A model generated the notes under the pieces. That model searched no databases. It saw only the letters and a program-made list of their open reading frames with translations, and was not told where the DNA came from. Shown piece after piece: positions 1 to 5,053 of a stretch of 7,440 nt of DNA. Positions within the stretch are counted from its first letter, which is position 1; each line of letters starts with the position of its first letter. A program made the translations under genes and the position numbers. This stretch comes from DATIHT01 sp964348615 (GTDB lineage Bacteria; Patescibacteriota; Microgenomatia; Curtissbacterales; GWA2-41-24), in NCBI GenBank assembly GCA_964348615.1, contig CAYGDE010000033.1, forward strand, positions 1-7,440. Reading direction: 5' to 3'.

Positions 1-374
1 AGTTGACTGCCTGTGTTTGAAGCGATTAATACTTGACCGTCTTGGGTTACCGCATGAACGCTTCCTAGCGCATATTTTGGTGCTGATCCGATTTTTTTCA
101 TTTCTAAGCCTTGTGTTTCTCTGTCTAGTAAGGATAGTTTTTTCTTTACAGAATCGTATTTGTCGGATTCGTTGATTTCTGCTTCTAGACCCATTGATTC
201 AAGAGTAACTGATGACATTGTCATTACTTCTTCGCCTTCCGGAATTAAATCTAATACTATTTTTTTGGCTTCCTCTTTGTTTTTTGCTACTACTACACTT
301 ATGCCTCTTGCGTTGAGTGCTTCTGTGGTTTTTTCAATTTCGGCGTCAGTGGCTAGTTGATCCCATGTGTTCAT
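1..374 (-). CDS. LUD-domain protein (LutC/YkgG-like), N-terminal part
   Basis: The first 124 residues are visible and the C-terminus lies beyond the window edge. The family (LUD, formerly DUF162) includes LutC, a component of the LutABC lactate-utilisation system. Stand-alone members have no settled reaction. Recognition rests on GEEVMTMSSVTLES (residues 47-60) and GSVHAVTQDGQVLIASNTGS (104-123), the conserved glycine-rich, nucleotide-binding-like segment of this fold. The protein looks cytoplasmic, with no signal peptide or membrane segment. The start is the first ATG (372-374), and the family's usual helical N-terminus follows directly. No Shine-Dalgarno site is present. A -10-like TAGTAT ends 6 nt before the ATG, so the mRNA may be leaderless. 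The gene is divergent from an HxlR-type regulator, which probably controls it. Family assignment is firm, but the physiological role is not: lutA and lutB are not visible here. Confidence 0.85.
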   Translation of the reverse strand, partial: MNTWDQLATDAEIEKTTEALNARGISVVVAKNKEEAKKIVLDLIPEGEEVMTMSSVTLESMGLEAEINESDKYDSVKKKLSLLDRETQGLEMKKIGSAPKYALGSVHAVTQDGQVLIASNTGSQ

Positions 375-385
375 ACTGGTATACT
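357..385 (+). promoter_or_regulatory. Predicted promoter of the HxlR-type gene
   Basis: The -35 box TTGATC (357-362), an exact 17-nt spacer and the -10 box TATACT (380-385) are present. A TG extension at 377-378 makes the -10 box extended. The predicted start near 392 would give a leader of about 45 nt that contains the TAGTTAC boxes. The -35 box lies inside the first codons of the divergent LUD gene. Confidence 0.55.
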
Positions 386-436
386 AACAGTAGTTACTTT
401 ATTTTGTAAAGTAGTTACAAAAAAGATAGTTACTAT
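375..436. promoter_or_regulatory. Divergent promoter and operator region between LUD gene and hxlR-type gene
   Basis: The region holds three copies of TAGTTAC on the plus strand (391-397, 412-418, 427-433). It also holds an inverted repeat, TACTTTA (395-401) and TAAAGTA (407-413), with a 5-nt centre. On the minus strand, TTTACA (410-405), an 18-nt spacer and TAGTAT (386-381) make a plausible promoter for the LUD gene. The repeats lie within or downstream of both promoters, where a bound dimer would repress. HxlR/DUF24 regulators commonly bind short inverted repeats beside their own genes, so autoregulation plus control of the LUD gene is inferred. Confidence 0.55.
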
Positions 437-763
437 ATGGATTCTCACGACCAATCTTGTATTGGAAATACGTTAAAAATTATTGGTAGCAAGTGGACTG
501 TTTTTTTACTGCGCGAACTTTTTGATGGAACAAAAAGGTTTGGGGAACTTCAAAAAAGTCTTTCCGGGATAAGTCCGCGCACACTTTCTGCTCGTTTGAA
601 AGTCTTATCGAAAGAAGGTATTGTTTCTAAAAAGATCTACTCTACGGTTCCTTTGAAGGTTGAATATACTCTTACTAAAAAAGGTCAATCACTTAAAGAA
701 ATTATTTTAAAGATGCGCGAATGGGGCGAAAAAGCTGAGATTCCTAAAAAGTTCGAATCCTAA
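437..763 (+). CDS. HxlR/DUF24-family winged-helix transcriptional regulator
   Basis: This 108-residue protein has the usual length for the HxlR (MarR/DUF24) family. Visible hallmarks are Cys8 in the short N-terminal stretch, IGSKWTVFLLREL (16-28), the recognition-helix region ISPRTLSARLKVL (45-57), the wing VPLKVEYTLTKKG (71-83) and the closing helix with EWG (95-97). In characterised relatives (YodB, CatR, HypR) the conserved N-terminal cysteine senses electrophiles, quinones or disulfide stress. Cys8 is the only cysteine here, so any sensing would be by inter-subunit disulfide or S-alkylation. It should act as a cytoplasmic DNA-binding dimer. The ATG at 437 is chosen because Cys8 and the family N-terminus follow it; there is no clear ribosome-binding site. 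The likely targets are its own promoter and the divergent LUD gene. The inducer cannot be read from the sequence. Confidence 0.9.
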   Translation: MDSHDQSCIGNTLKIIGSKWTVFLLRELFDGTKRFGELQKSLSGISPRTLSARLKVLSKEGIVSKKIYSTVPLKVEYTLTKKGQSLKEIILKMREWGEKAEIPKKFES

Positions 764-824
764 ACTTCCAGCGTGGAAAAGTATTTGTGCAAAAAGCTAG
801 TTCACAATGGGTGGAATGCGGCAG
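764..824. other. Convergent intergenic spacer with a weak hairpin
   Basis: This 61-bp spacer separates two convergent genes. It contains one small hairpin, TTCCA (766-770), GCG loop, TGGAA (774-778), directly after the regulator's stop codon. No T-run follows on either strand, so I do not call it an intrinsic terminator. Nothing else is visible. Confidence 0.3.
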
Positions 825-1478
825 TTACACTTCATCAAAAAGGGATTGGAGTATGCCAAATGCGGTGTTTATGCCTTCGGGTTTAAAGATAAGCGTTAAT
901 TCTGTTCGTGTTGACAAAACATCTAGTATGTTTACATTTTCCCAGGCTAATGATTTGATGAAAAAGTAAAATATACCTGGGTTTGTTACTGCTTCTTGGG
1001 GTAAGTGGATGGTAATAGCGGAAACGTTTGGAAAGACTTGTGTCACTTCTTCCTTTTTTAATATTTTCTTGATAAGTTCTAAGTTCATCTTATTGGTGAG
1101 GATTAATGTTTCTACTCTACCGTATGTAAATAATGCTTTTTTCTGAAAGCTTTGGGTTGTTTTTTCGATTTGGGAAAGTTCATGCAGAAGGTTGTCTGAG
1201 TTTTTTACATGAATTAGTGTGAGGTTAGAGCGCACGATCATGTCTGGTGCTTCTTTAAAAATGGTAATTTGCGCATACCCTTTGGGCAGGTTTTTTTGAA
1301 GACGGGTTATGGCCATGATGATTGATGTTTCTGTGACGTTTTTAAAAGTGAGGCTTTCTACTTCAGGTTTAATGTACCTGGCAAGAGACGAAGAGTTTAT
1401 GAGGTTTTTTGAAAGGGCCTCGTAAAGGTAGCGGGATCTTTTAATTATTTTTTCGACTGCTTCTGGAACCGTGATCAT
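825..1478 (-). CDS. ACT-domain protein, putative small-molecule-responsive regulator
   Basis: This protein has 217 residues. The C-terminal part (about 150-217) resembles an ACT domain of the aspartokinase type: NVSAITIHLP, then a helix, then NVNILDVLSTRTELTLIFKP (181-200) and a last helix, TAFGILQSLF. The N-terminal part (about 5-60) is helical and includes ALSKNLINSSSLARYIKPEVE, which may be a DNA-binding or oligomerisation helix. The middle (85-145) could be a second, degenerate ACT repeat. No kinase or other catalytic domain is attached, so a ligand-sensing role for an amino acid or similar is inferred, not shown. The ATG at 1478 is preferred over an in-frame TTG at 1496. A -10-like TAAAAT (1492-1487) lies 8 nt upstream and would fit a leaderless mRNA. 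The gene is divergent from the 73-residue ORF across a region rich in inverted repeats, where it might bind. Confidence 0.7.
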   Translation of the reverse strand: MITVPEAVEKIIKRSRYLYEALSKNLINSSSLARYIKPEVESLTFKNVTETSIIMAITRLQKNLPKGYAQITIFKEAPDMIVRSNLTLIHVKNSDNLLHELSQIEKTTQSFQKKALFTYGRVETLILTNKMNLELIKKILKKEEVTQVFPNVSAITIHLPQEAVTNPGIFYFFIKSLAWENVNILDVLSTRTELTLIFKPEGINTAFGILQSLFDEV

Positions 1479-1510
1479 TTGTTGATATTTTAACAAATTA
1501 ATGTAATTTG
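1477..1510. promoter_or_regulatory. Two overlapping inverted repeats at the start of the ACT-domain gene
   Basis: ATTTGTT (1477-1483) and AACAAAT (1492-1498) form a perfect 7-bp inverted repeat with an 8-nt centre. CAAATTA (1494-1500) and TAATTTG (1504-1510) form a second perfect 7-bp repeat with centre ATG, and the two overlap by 5 bp. They cover the predicted -10 box and the start codon of the ACT-domain gene. This fits an operator for a dimeric repressor, perhaps the ACT protein itself. AT-rich sequence makes such repeats less surprising, so confidence is moderate. Confidence 0.4.
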
Positions 1511-1528
1511 AACAGTCTTTATAAAAAT

Positions 1529-1558
1529 TTGACCTTTTTTTACAAAAAATTGTAAGGT
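1529..1558 (+). promoter_or_regulatory. Predicted promoter of the 73-residue ORF with embedded palindrome
   Basis: The -35 box TTGACC (1529-1534) is a five-of-six match. An 18-nt spacer leads to a weak -10, TAAGGT (1553-1558). Between them sits a perfect inverted repeat, TTACAA (1540-1545), AAAA, TTGTAA (1550-1555), flanked by an outer ACCTT (1532-1536) and AAGGT (1554-1558). A protein bound there would cover the promoter, so a repressor operator is inferred. Confidence 0.45.
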
Positions 1559-1598
1559 TAACTCATAACCAATCTTCTTATAAAGAGAAGTAATCAAT

Positions 1599-1608
1599 AG
1601 GGGGTGAT
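1599..1608 (+). promoter_or_regulatory. Strong Shine-Dalgarno site of the 73-residue ORF
   Basis: AGGGGGTGAT precedes the ATG at 1613 by 4 nt, with the GGTGA core at good spacing. It is one of only two strong ribosome-binding sites in the window, so it supports both the reality of this small ORF and its start. Confidence 0.75.
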
Positions 1609-1612
1609 TTAA

Positions 1613-1834
1613 ATGCCAGAAAGACAGATAAGTTTAGATCCAACATCGATGCCAACACCAGCTGAAGTACCGATTTATGACCATCTTGACGTTGTTCGCG
1701 CAGCGAGTATGGGCGATGGTGGTTGTCCTAATTATGGTAATGCAGATGTTGTTGCAGGTAAAAGAGTACTTGCCCCAGTTGAATTGGTCTCGCGCAAAGT
1801 TGGTCAAGCTGAGGCACGACAGAACGGTCACTAA
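1613..1834 (+). CDS. Hypothetical 73-residue protein, family not recognised
   Basis: I do not recognise this protein. It is a small, apparently soluble polypeptide. Its N-terminus is proline-rich with acidic residues (residues 1-25), the middle is glycine-rich around GDGGCPNYGN with a single cysteine, and the C-terminal third is polar and basic, ending in NGH. There is no signal peptide, membrane helix or obvious metal site. A gene is supported by the strong Shine-Dalgarno site, a plausible promoter with an embedded palindrome, ATG and TAA ends, and a GC content of about 47% by hand count, which looks higher than the flanking DNA. It is divergent from the ACT-domain gene, and its stop lies 2 bp before an assembly gap, so downstream partners are unseen. 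The glycine-rich core after a short leader might suggest a modified peptide precursor, but no maturation gene is visible and I do not claim it. Confidence 0.7.
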   Translation: MPERQISLDPTSMPTPAEVPIYDHLDVVRAASMGDGGCPNYGNADVVAGKRVLAPVELVSRKVGQAEARQNGH

Positions 1835-1836
1835 TT

Positions 1837-1936
1837 NNNNNNNNNNNNNNNNNNNNNNNNNNNNNNNNNNNNNNNNNNNNNNNNNNNNNNNNNNNNNNNN
1901 NNNNNNNNNNNNNNNNNNNNNNNNNNNNNNNNNNNN
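1837..1936. other. Assembly gap (100 N)
   Basis: There are exactly 100 N, the conventional scaffold placeholder, so the true size is unknown. The right flank begins with one copy of a direct repeat, so a repeat array may have broken the assembly here. Confidence 0.95.
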
Positions 1937-1995
1937 GGTAACCCTTCGCCTCTGGAAAGTTGTTCGCGTATTGAAATTCTGGTAACCCTTTCGCC
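1937..1995. repeat. Direct repeat GGTAACCCTT(T)CGCC, 44-bp spacing, at gap edge
   Basis: GGTAACCCTTCGCC (1937-1950) recurs as GGTAACCCTTTCGCC (1981-1995), differing by one inserted T. The first copy abuts the N gap, so more copies may lie inside it. The one-base difference argues against a protein-coding repeat. Two copies are too few to name a repeat class. Confidence 0.5.
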
Positions 1996-1998
1996 CAT

Positions 1999-2025
1999 AA
2001 AAAAAGCAAATTTGTTTCAATTTGC
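1999..2025 (-). terminator. Intrinsic terminator of the pheST unit
   Basis: Read on the minus strand, GCAAATT (2025-2019), a 6-nt loop and AATTTGC (2012-2006) form a perfect 7-bp stem. Seven T residues follow at 2005-1999. It lies 57 bp past the pheT stop and closes the translation cluster. Confidence 0.75.
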
Positions 2026-2081
2026 GCCGTCTTTCTTTGTCTGTGCTGCTATTTTAGTGCTTTTTGTCAAAAATTACAAAA

Positions 2082-3845
2082 TTATTTCCTAACTTGGGCT
2101 TTAAGGTAGGATTCTAAATGGCCTGCGATTATATTGCGAAATTTAGTTACATCTTCCTGGTTTGGTGTTTTTGATGTTTCTTGGTAGGTTAGACGCAGTG
2201 TAACCGATTTTTTGCCCTTACCTATCTTTTCACTTCTAAATATGTCGATAATTTCGATGTTTTTAACAAGTGGCTCCCCCGCTCGTTTGACTTGGGCAAT
2301 AATACTTTGCATTTCGACACTTTCGTCAAAAATGGCCGAGATGTCTTCGACGACTGGTGGAAACTTAGCAATAGGACGATAAGACAAGTTGGTAGTGGGT
2401 AGTTGGTAGATGGCAGTAAGGTTTAATTCAGCAATGAATGTGTCGCCTTCGATTTGAAAGTAGTCGGCTACTTCCTGTTTTAATATGCCTAATCCCCCTA
2501 CAGTTTGATTGTTGATTTTAACAAGAGCAAACTGAGAATTTTCGAAAAGCGGATTTTGGCCTTTAAATTTTTCAAACTGCGGTTTTCTTTTTACAATTTC
2601 GAATAGGTTTTCAACAAGGCCTTTAATTTTCGCGAAGCTTGATTTTTGCAAGGAAAAGGTTATTTTAAGGTCTTGGATGGGAAGGCCGTCGGATTTTTCA
2701 TAAGTCTTTGCGATTTCGAATATCTTTGCGTCGTTTACAATATTTTGGTTTTGTGCAACTACGCCTGCAAGTGATGGTATAAGTGTTGGGCGCATAAATT
2801 GCCACTGGTCGGAAAGCGGATTTGAAAGTTCTACTGCACTTAACTTTGGTACCCACGTTAAGTTTAAAAATTCCCTTGAGATTATCGAATAGGTTAGCAC
2901 TTCGGTTAGCCCCAAATATTTAAGTGCTTTTTTTAATTCAATTACGTCAGCCAAAATGCTATCTTCGTTTTTAGGGATTTCGCCTTCTGGAAGTTTTGAA
3001 GGTAGATTGTGGTAGCCGTAAACTCTGGCGATTTCTTCTATTAGGTCTTGCGGAATTTCCATGTCGTTTGTGCGGTATGAGGGTGGGGTTGCGCATATTT
3101 CGTAGTTGGTGGTTTTAACGTCAAACCCTAAAAGTGTAAGGATATTTGCAGCTTTCTCTTTTGGAAAATCTATCCCCAAATAACTATTTAGTTTCTCGAA
3201 GCTTAGTGTTATTGATTTTTGTTGCTGTTTTTCAGGGTAAATGTCGATAAGTTCCGAGGCAATTTTGGCACCTGCTGTTTTTTGTGCCAGGTAAACAGAT
3301 TTTTTAAGTGTTGGGATAATTCCTTCCAAATCTACGCCCTTTTCAAANNNNNNNNNNNNNNNNNNNNNNNNNNNNNNNNNNNNNNNNNNNNNNNNNNNNN
3401 NNNNNNNNNNNNNNNNNNNNNNNNNNNNNNNNNNNNNNNNNNNNNNNCGATTTTTAATAATTGCCGGAGAAGGTCCGATTTTGACGTTGTCGACTATGAT
3501 TGCGCAAAACCGTGGGCAAAGCCTTTTGTCGGTTATCATGACGTCCAGGGTAGGGTTTTGAGGGCTTGTTGGTAGAAGATCGGTAAATATTCCAGATGGG
3601 GCAATTAGTTTGGATTTTTGGCCATTGGCTGACAAAATTGCATTTGCTTCTTGTGCAATTCCTAGTATGGAATAAGCGTCGGGTCGGTTGGATGTTACTT
3701 CTACATCCCATACTTGGTCTTCACCGTGTTTTTCGATGCGTTCAACTGAAGGGCCGGATGCAGTTAGATAGCTTGCAATTGTTTTTGCCGCAACATCGCA
3801 CTTTAAGTATTCACGAAGCCAAGATACAGGTACAAGTAAATTCAT
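2082..3845 (-). CDS. pheT: Phenylalanyl-tRNA synthetase beta subunit, compact form, interrupted by an assembly gap
   Basis: This is the beta subunit of the (alpha-beta)2 phenylalanyl-tRNA synthetase; with PheS it charges tRNA-Phe, and in the family its B3/B4 region edits mischarged Tyr. The first 132 residues run from MNLLVPVSWLREYL through SNRPDAYSILGIA (52-64) to the start of B3/B4. After the gap come FEKGVD, the B5 segment with DLIEEIARVYGYHNLP, the catalytic-like core and the C-terminal FDX-ACB anticodon domain. The start at 3845 matches the family N-terminus; a longer frame to 3944 only reads into pheS. The start follows the pheS stop by 5 bp, so the two are probably translationally coupled. 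Two oddities stand out. The roughly 110-residue OB-fold (B2) domain is absent, since ERIEKHGEDQVWDVEVTSNR joins the segments directly. The 100-N gap also replaces most of B3/B4, which should be near 120 residues. Confidence 0.95.
   Translation of the reverse strand: MNLLVPVSWLREYLKCDVAAKTIASYLTASGPSVERIEKHGEDQVWDVEVTSNRPDAYSILGIAQEANAILSANGQKSKLIAPSGIFTDLLPTSPQNPTLDVMITDKRLCPRFCAIIVDNVKIGPSPAIIKNXXXXXXXXXXXXXXXXXXXXXXXXXXXXXXXXXXFEKGVDLEGIIPTLKKSVYLAQKTAGAKIASELIDIYPEKQQQKSITLSFEKLNSYLGIDFPKEKAANILTLLGFDVKTTNYEICATPPSYRTNDMEIPQDLIEEIARVYGYHNLPSKLPEGEIPKNEDSILADVIELKKALKYLGLTEVLTYSIISREFLNLTWVPKLSAVELSNPLSDQWQFMRPTLIPSLAGVVAQNQNIVNDAKIFEIAKTYEKSDGLPIQDLKITFSLQKSSFAKIKGLVENLFEIVKRKPQFEKFKGQNPLFENSQFALVKINNQTVGGLGILKQEVADYFQIEGDTFIAELNLTAIYQLPTTNLSYRPIAKFPPVVEDISAIFDESVEMQSIIAQVKRAGEPLVKNIEIIDIFRSEKIGKGKKSVTLRLTYQETSKTPNQEDVTKFRNIIAGHLESYLKAQVRK
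3348..3447. other. Assembly gap inside pheT (100 N)
   Basis: There are exactly 100 N. Compared with E. coli PheT, the missing part runs from just after the PSPAIIKN segment to the arginine before FEKGVD, about 120 residues or 360 nt. The reading frame happens to stay in phase across the placeholder. Confidence 0.95.
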
Positions 3846-3850
3846 TTCGT

Positions 3851-4885
3851 CTAAAATTGTTCTAAAAACCTTATGTCGTTTTGATACAAAAGCCTTATGT
3901 CCGAAAGATTGGTTTTCATTGCTATTGTTCTTTCTACCCCCCACCCAAAGGCGTAGCCTGTATATTTTTCAGGGTCGATTCCTCCGGCTTTTAAAACATT
4001 GGGGTGAACCATGCCAGAACCGCCAAGCTCTAACCAGCCAGATTTGCAGATTCGGCATCCTTTACCCAGACAAACACCACAAGTAATGTCAACTTCAAAA
4101 GAAGGTTCTGTGAAACGAAAGTGGTGCGGGCGGAGTCTGGTTACTCTTTTGGGGCCGAAAAAATTAGTGGTGAAAAAGTCGAAAGTGCCTTTAAGGTCTG
4201 GTATGGAAACTTTTTTGTCCACTAAAAGCCCTTCGAATTGGTGAAACATTGGGGTATGGGAAACGTCGATTTGTCTCCTGTAGCAGCGGGCTATGTTGAT
4301 CATTCTGATCGGTGGGTTTTTAACCCTTTCCATTTCGCGCACTTGGCCGTTTGAAGTATGAGGCGTAAGTACTTGTTTTTTGAATTTAGGATTTGGGCCA
4401 GTTGGCGGATCGCTTTTTATAAAAAACGTTTCCCAGTCATCCCGTGCGGGGTGGTCTTTGGGCATGTTTAACGATTCGAATGCGTACCAGTCCCAATCGA
4501 CTTCGGGATAACTTTGAAGCGTAAAGCCAAGTTTTTTGAAAATGCTAACTATCTCTTCAACTGCCTGGGAAACTAAATGTAAATGGCCAATCTCTTGTTT
4601 TTTGCCGGGTTCGGTAATGTCGATTGGAATGGACGTGCGGTTAATGACTAGCAACGAACGTTTTTTGGCGAAATAGTCTTCAATTTCTTTCTTTGCTGCG
4701 TTTACTGCTTGGCCAAACGACGCACGACTTTTTGGGTTTATGTCTTTAATTTGTTTGGTAAGGTTGGTAACTAGCCCGTCTTTGCCAAAGATTTCGACAT
4801 AGGTTTGTTCTAAATCTTTGGCAACTTTTGCTGTGTCGATTTTGGCTTTGGCCTGCTCTTGTGTTTCTTTTACTTTCTGATCCAT
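3851..4885 (-). CDS. pheS: Phenylalanyl-tRNA synthetase alpha subunit
   Basis: This is the catalytic class II subunit that activates phenylalanine and transfers it to tRNA-Phe. It has 344 residues, against 327 in E. coli. The N-terminal helical hairpin that contacts tRNA spans about 1-85. Motif 1 is in HLHLVSQAVEEIVSIFKKLG (101-120), HPARDDWETFF is at 145-155, motif 2 is ARCYRRQIDVSHTPMFHQFE (199-218) and motif 3 is GYAFGWGVERTIAM (310-323). A four-cysteine knuckle, CGVCLGKGCRIC (C269, C272, C277, C280), sits before GWLELGGSGMVHPNV; such an insert occurs in many bacterial PheS and may hold zinc. The ATG at 4885 has no Shine-Dalgarno site. A consensus -10 (TATAAT) ends 6 nt upstream, so this mRNA may be leaderless. 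pheT follows after 5 bp. Confidence 0.97.
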   Translation of the reverse strand: MDQKVKETQEQAKAKIDTAKVAKDLEQTYVEIFGKDGLVTNLTKQIKDINPKSRASFGQAVNAAKKEIEDYFAKKRSLLVINRTSIPIDITEPGKKQEIGHLHLVSQAVEEIVSIFKKLGFTLQSYPEVDWDWYAFESLNMPKDHPARDDWETFFIKSDPPTGPNPKFKKQVLTPHTSNGQVREMERVKNPPIRMINIARCYRRQIDVSHTPMFHQFEGLLVDKKVSIPDLKGTFDFFTTNFFGPKRVTRLRPHHFRFTEPSFEVDITCGVCLGKGCRICKSGWLELGGSGMVHPNVLKAGGIDPEKYTGYAFGWGVERTIAMKTNLSDIRLLYQNDIRFLEQF

Positions 4886-4891
4886 GGTGTG

Positions 4892-4920
4892 ATTATAAAT
4901 TACTTTTTGCTTTGTGTCAT
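4892..4920 (-). promoter_or_regulatory. Proximal pheS promoter, predicted leaderless
   Basis: On the minus strand, ATGACA (4920-4915, five of six), an exact 17-nt spacer and TATAAT (4897-4892, perfect) are present. The predicted start falls at or next to the A of the pheS ATG (4885). The -35 box lies inside the 3' arm of the inverted repeat at 4911-4933. Confidence 0.65.
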
Positions 4921-4933
4921 TTTATGCCACAAA
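4911..4933 (-). promoter_or_regulatory. Inverted repeat overlapping the terminator T-run and the pheS -35 box
   Basis: TTTGTGTCAT (4911-4920), a 3-nt loop and ATGCCACAAA (4924-4933) pair over 10 positions with one mismatch. In a minus-strand RNA this hairpin would take up bases 4933-4931 of the U-run of the upstream terminator. As DNA it could be an operator over the -35 box. Which of the two applies is not decided by the sequence. Confidence 0.5.
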
Positions 4934-4975
4934 AATACCTCTCGAAAGAGAAATTAGCTTCAAGTCCGAGAGGTA
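4931..4975 (-). terminator. Hairpin terminator or attenuator upstream of pheS
   Basis: On the minus strand TACCTCTCG (4975-4967) pairs perfectly with CGAGAGGTA (4944-4936) over 9 bp around a 22-nt loop. Five T residues follow (4935-4931). A small alternative hairpin, CTCT (4950-4947), TTCG, AGAG (4942-4939), would use part of the 3' arm and so excludes the long stem. It stops read-through from upstream, or a short leader transcript begun at the distal promoter. Confidence 0.65.
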
Positions 4976-4981
4976 GAAATG

Positions 4982-5010
4982 AATATAACAATTGGGAAAT
5001 TTTAAGTCAA
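4982..5010 (-). promoter_or_regulatory. Distal promoter upstream of the pheS attenuator
   Basis: TTGACT (5010-5005, five of six), an exact 17-nt spacer and TATATT (4987-4982, five of six) are present. The predicted start is 4975-4974, the first bases of the 5' arm of the terminator hairpin. Terminated transcripts would be about 45 nt; read-through would give pheST mRNA with a leader of about 90 nt. Confidence 0.6.
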
Positions 5011-5053
5011 CTTGACAAGCAGCCACAAGTGATTAGTGATTGGTGCAGAGTGA

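Noticed and set aside
160..360. Plus-strand open frame of 66 codons
   Set aside because: It lies entirely antisense to the well-supported LUD-domain gene and has no family features.
751..764. GTTCGAATCC, which looks like a tRNA T-arm or an att site
   Set aside because: It encodes the last residues (KFES) of the HxlR-type regulator, and no acceptor, D or anticodon arm can be assembled around it.
787..969. Plus-strand open frame of 60 codons
   Set aside because: It is antisense to the C-terminal ACT domain; its residues have no recognisable pattern and it has no good ribosome-binding site.
1937..1995. CRISPR array
   Set aside because: Only two short, non-identical copies are present, without a palindromic repeat or cas genes in the window.
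1937..2092. Plus-strand open frame from the gap to 2092 with a hydrophobic stretch
   Set aside because: It runs through the pheT terminator hairpin and the pheT end, contains a homopolymer-coded segment and has no visible start; chance opening in AT-rich DNA is likelier.
3846..3944. N-terminal extension of pheT by 33 residues to a start at 3944
   Set aside because: The family N-terminus begins at MNLLVPVSWLREYL (3845); the extension only reads the end of pheS in another frame.
4886..5053. T-box riboswitch or Phe-rich leader peptide before pheS
   Set aside because: No T-box core sequence is present. The only leader frame in the attenuator RNA starts at UUG, has 13 codons and a single Phe codon.
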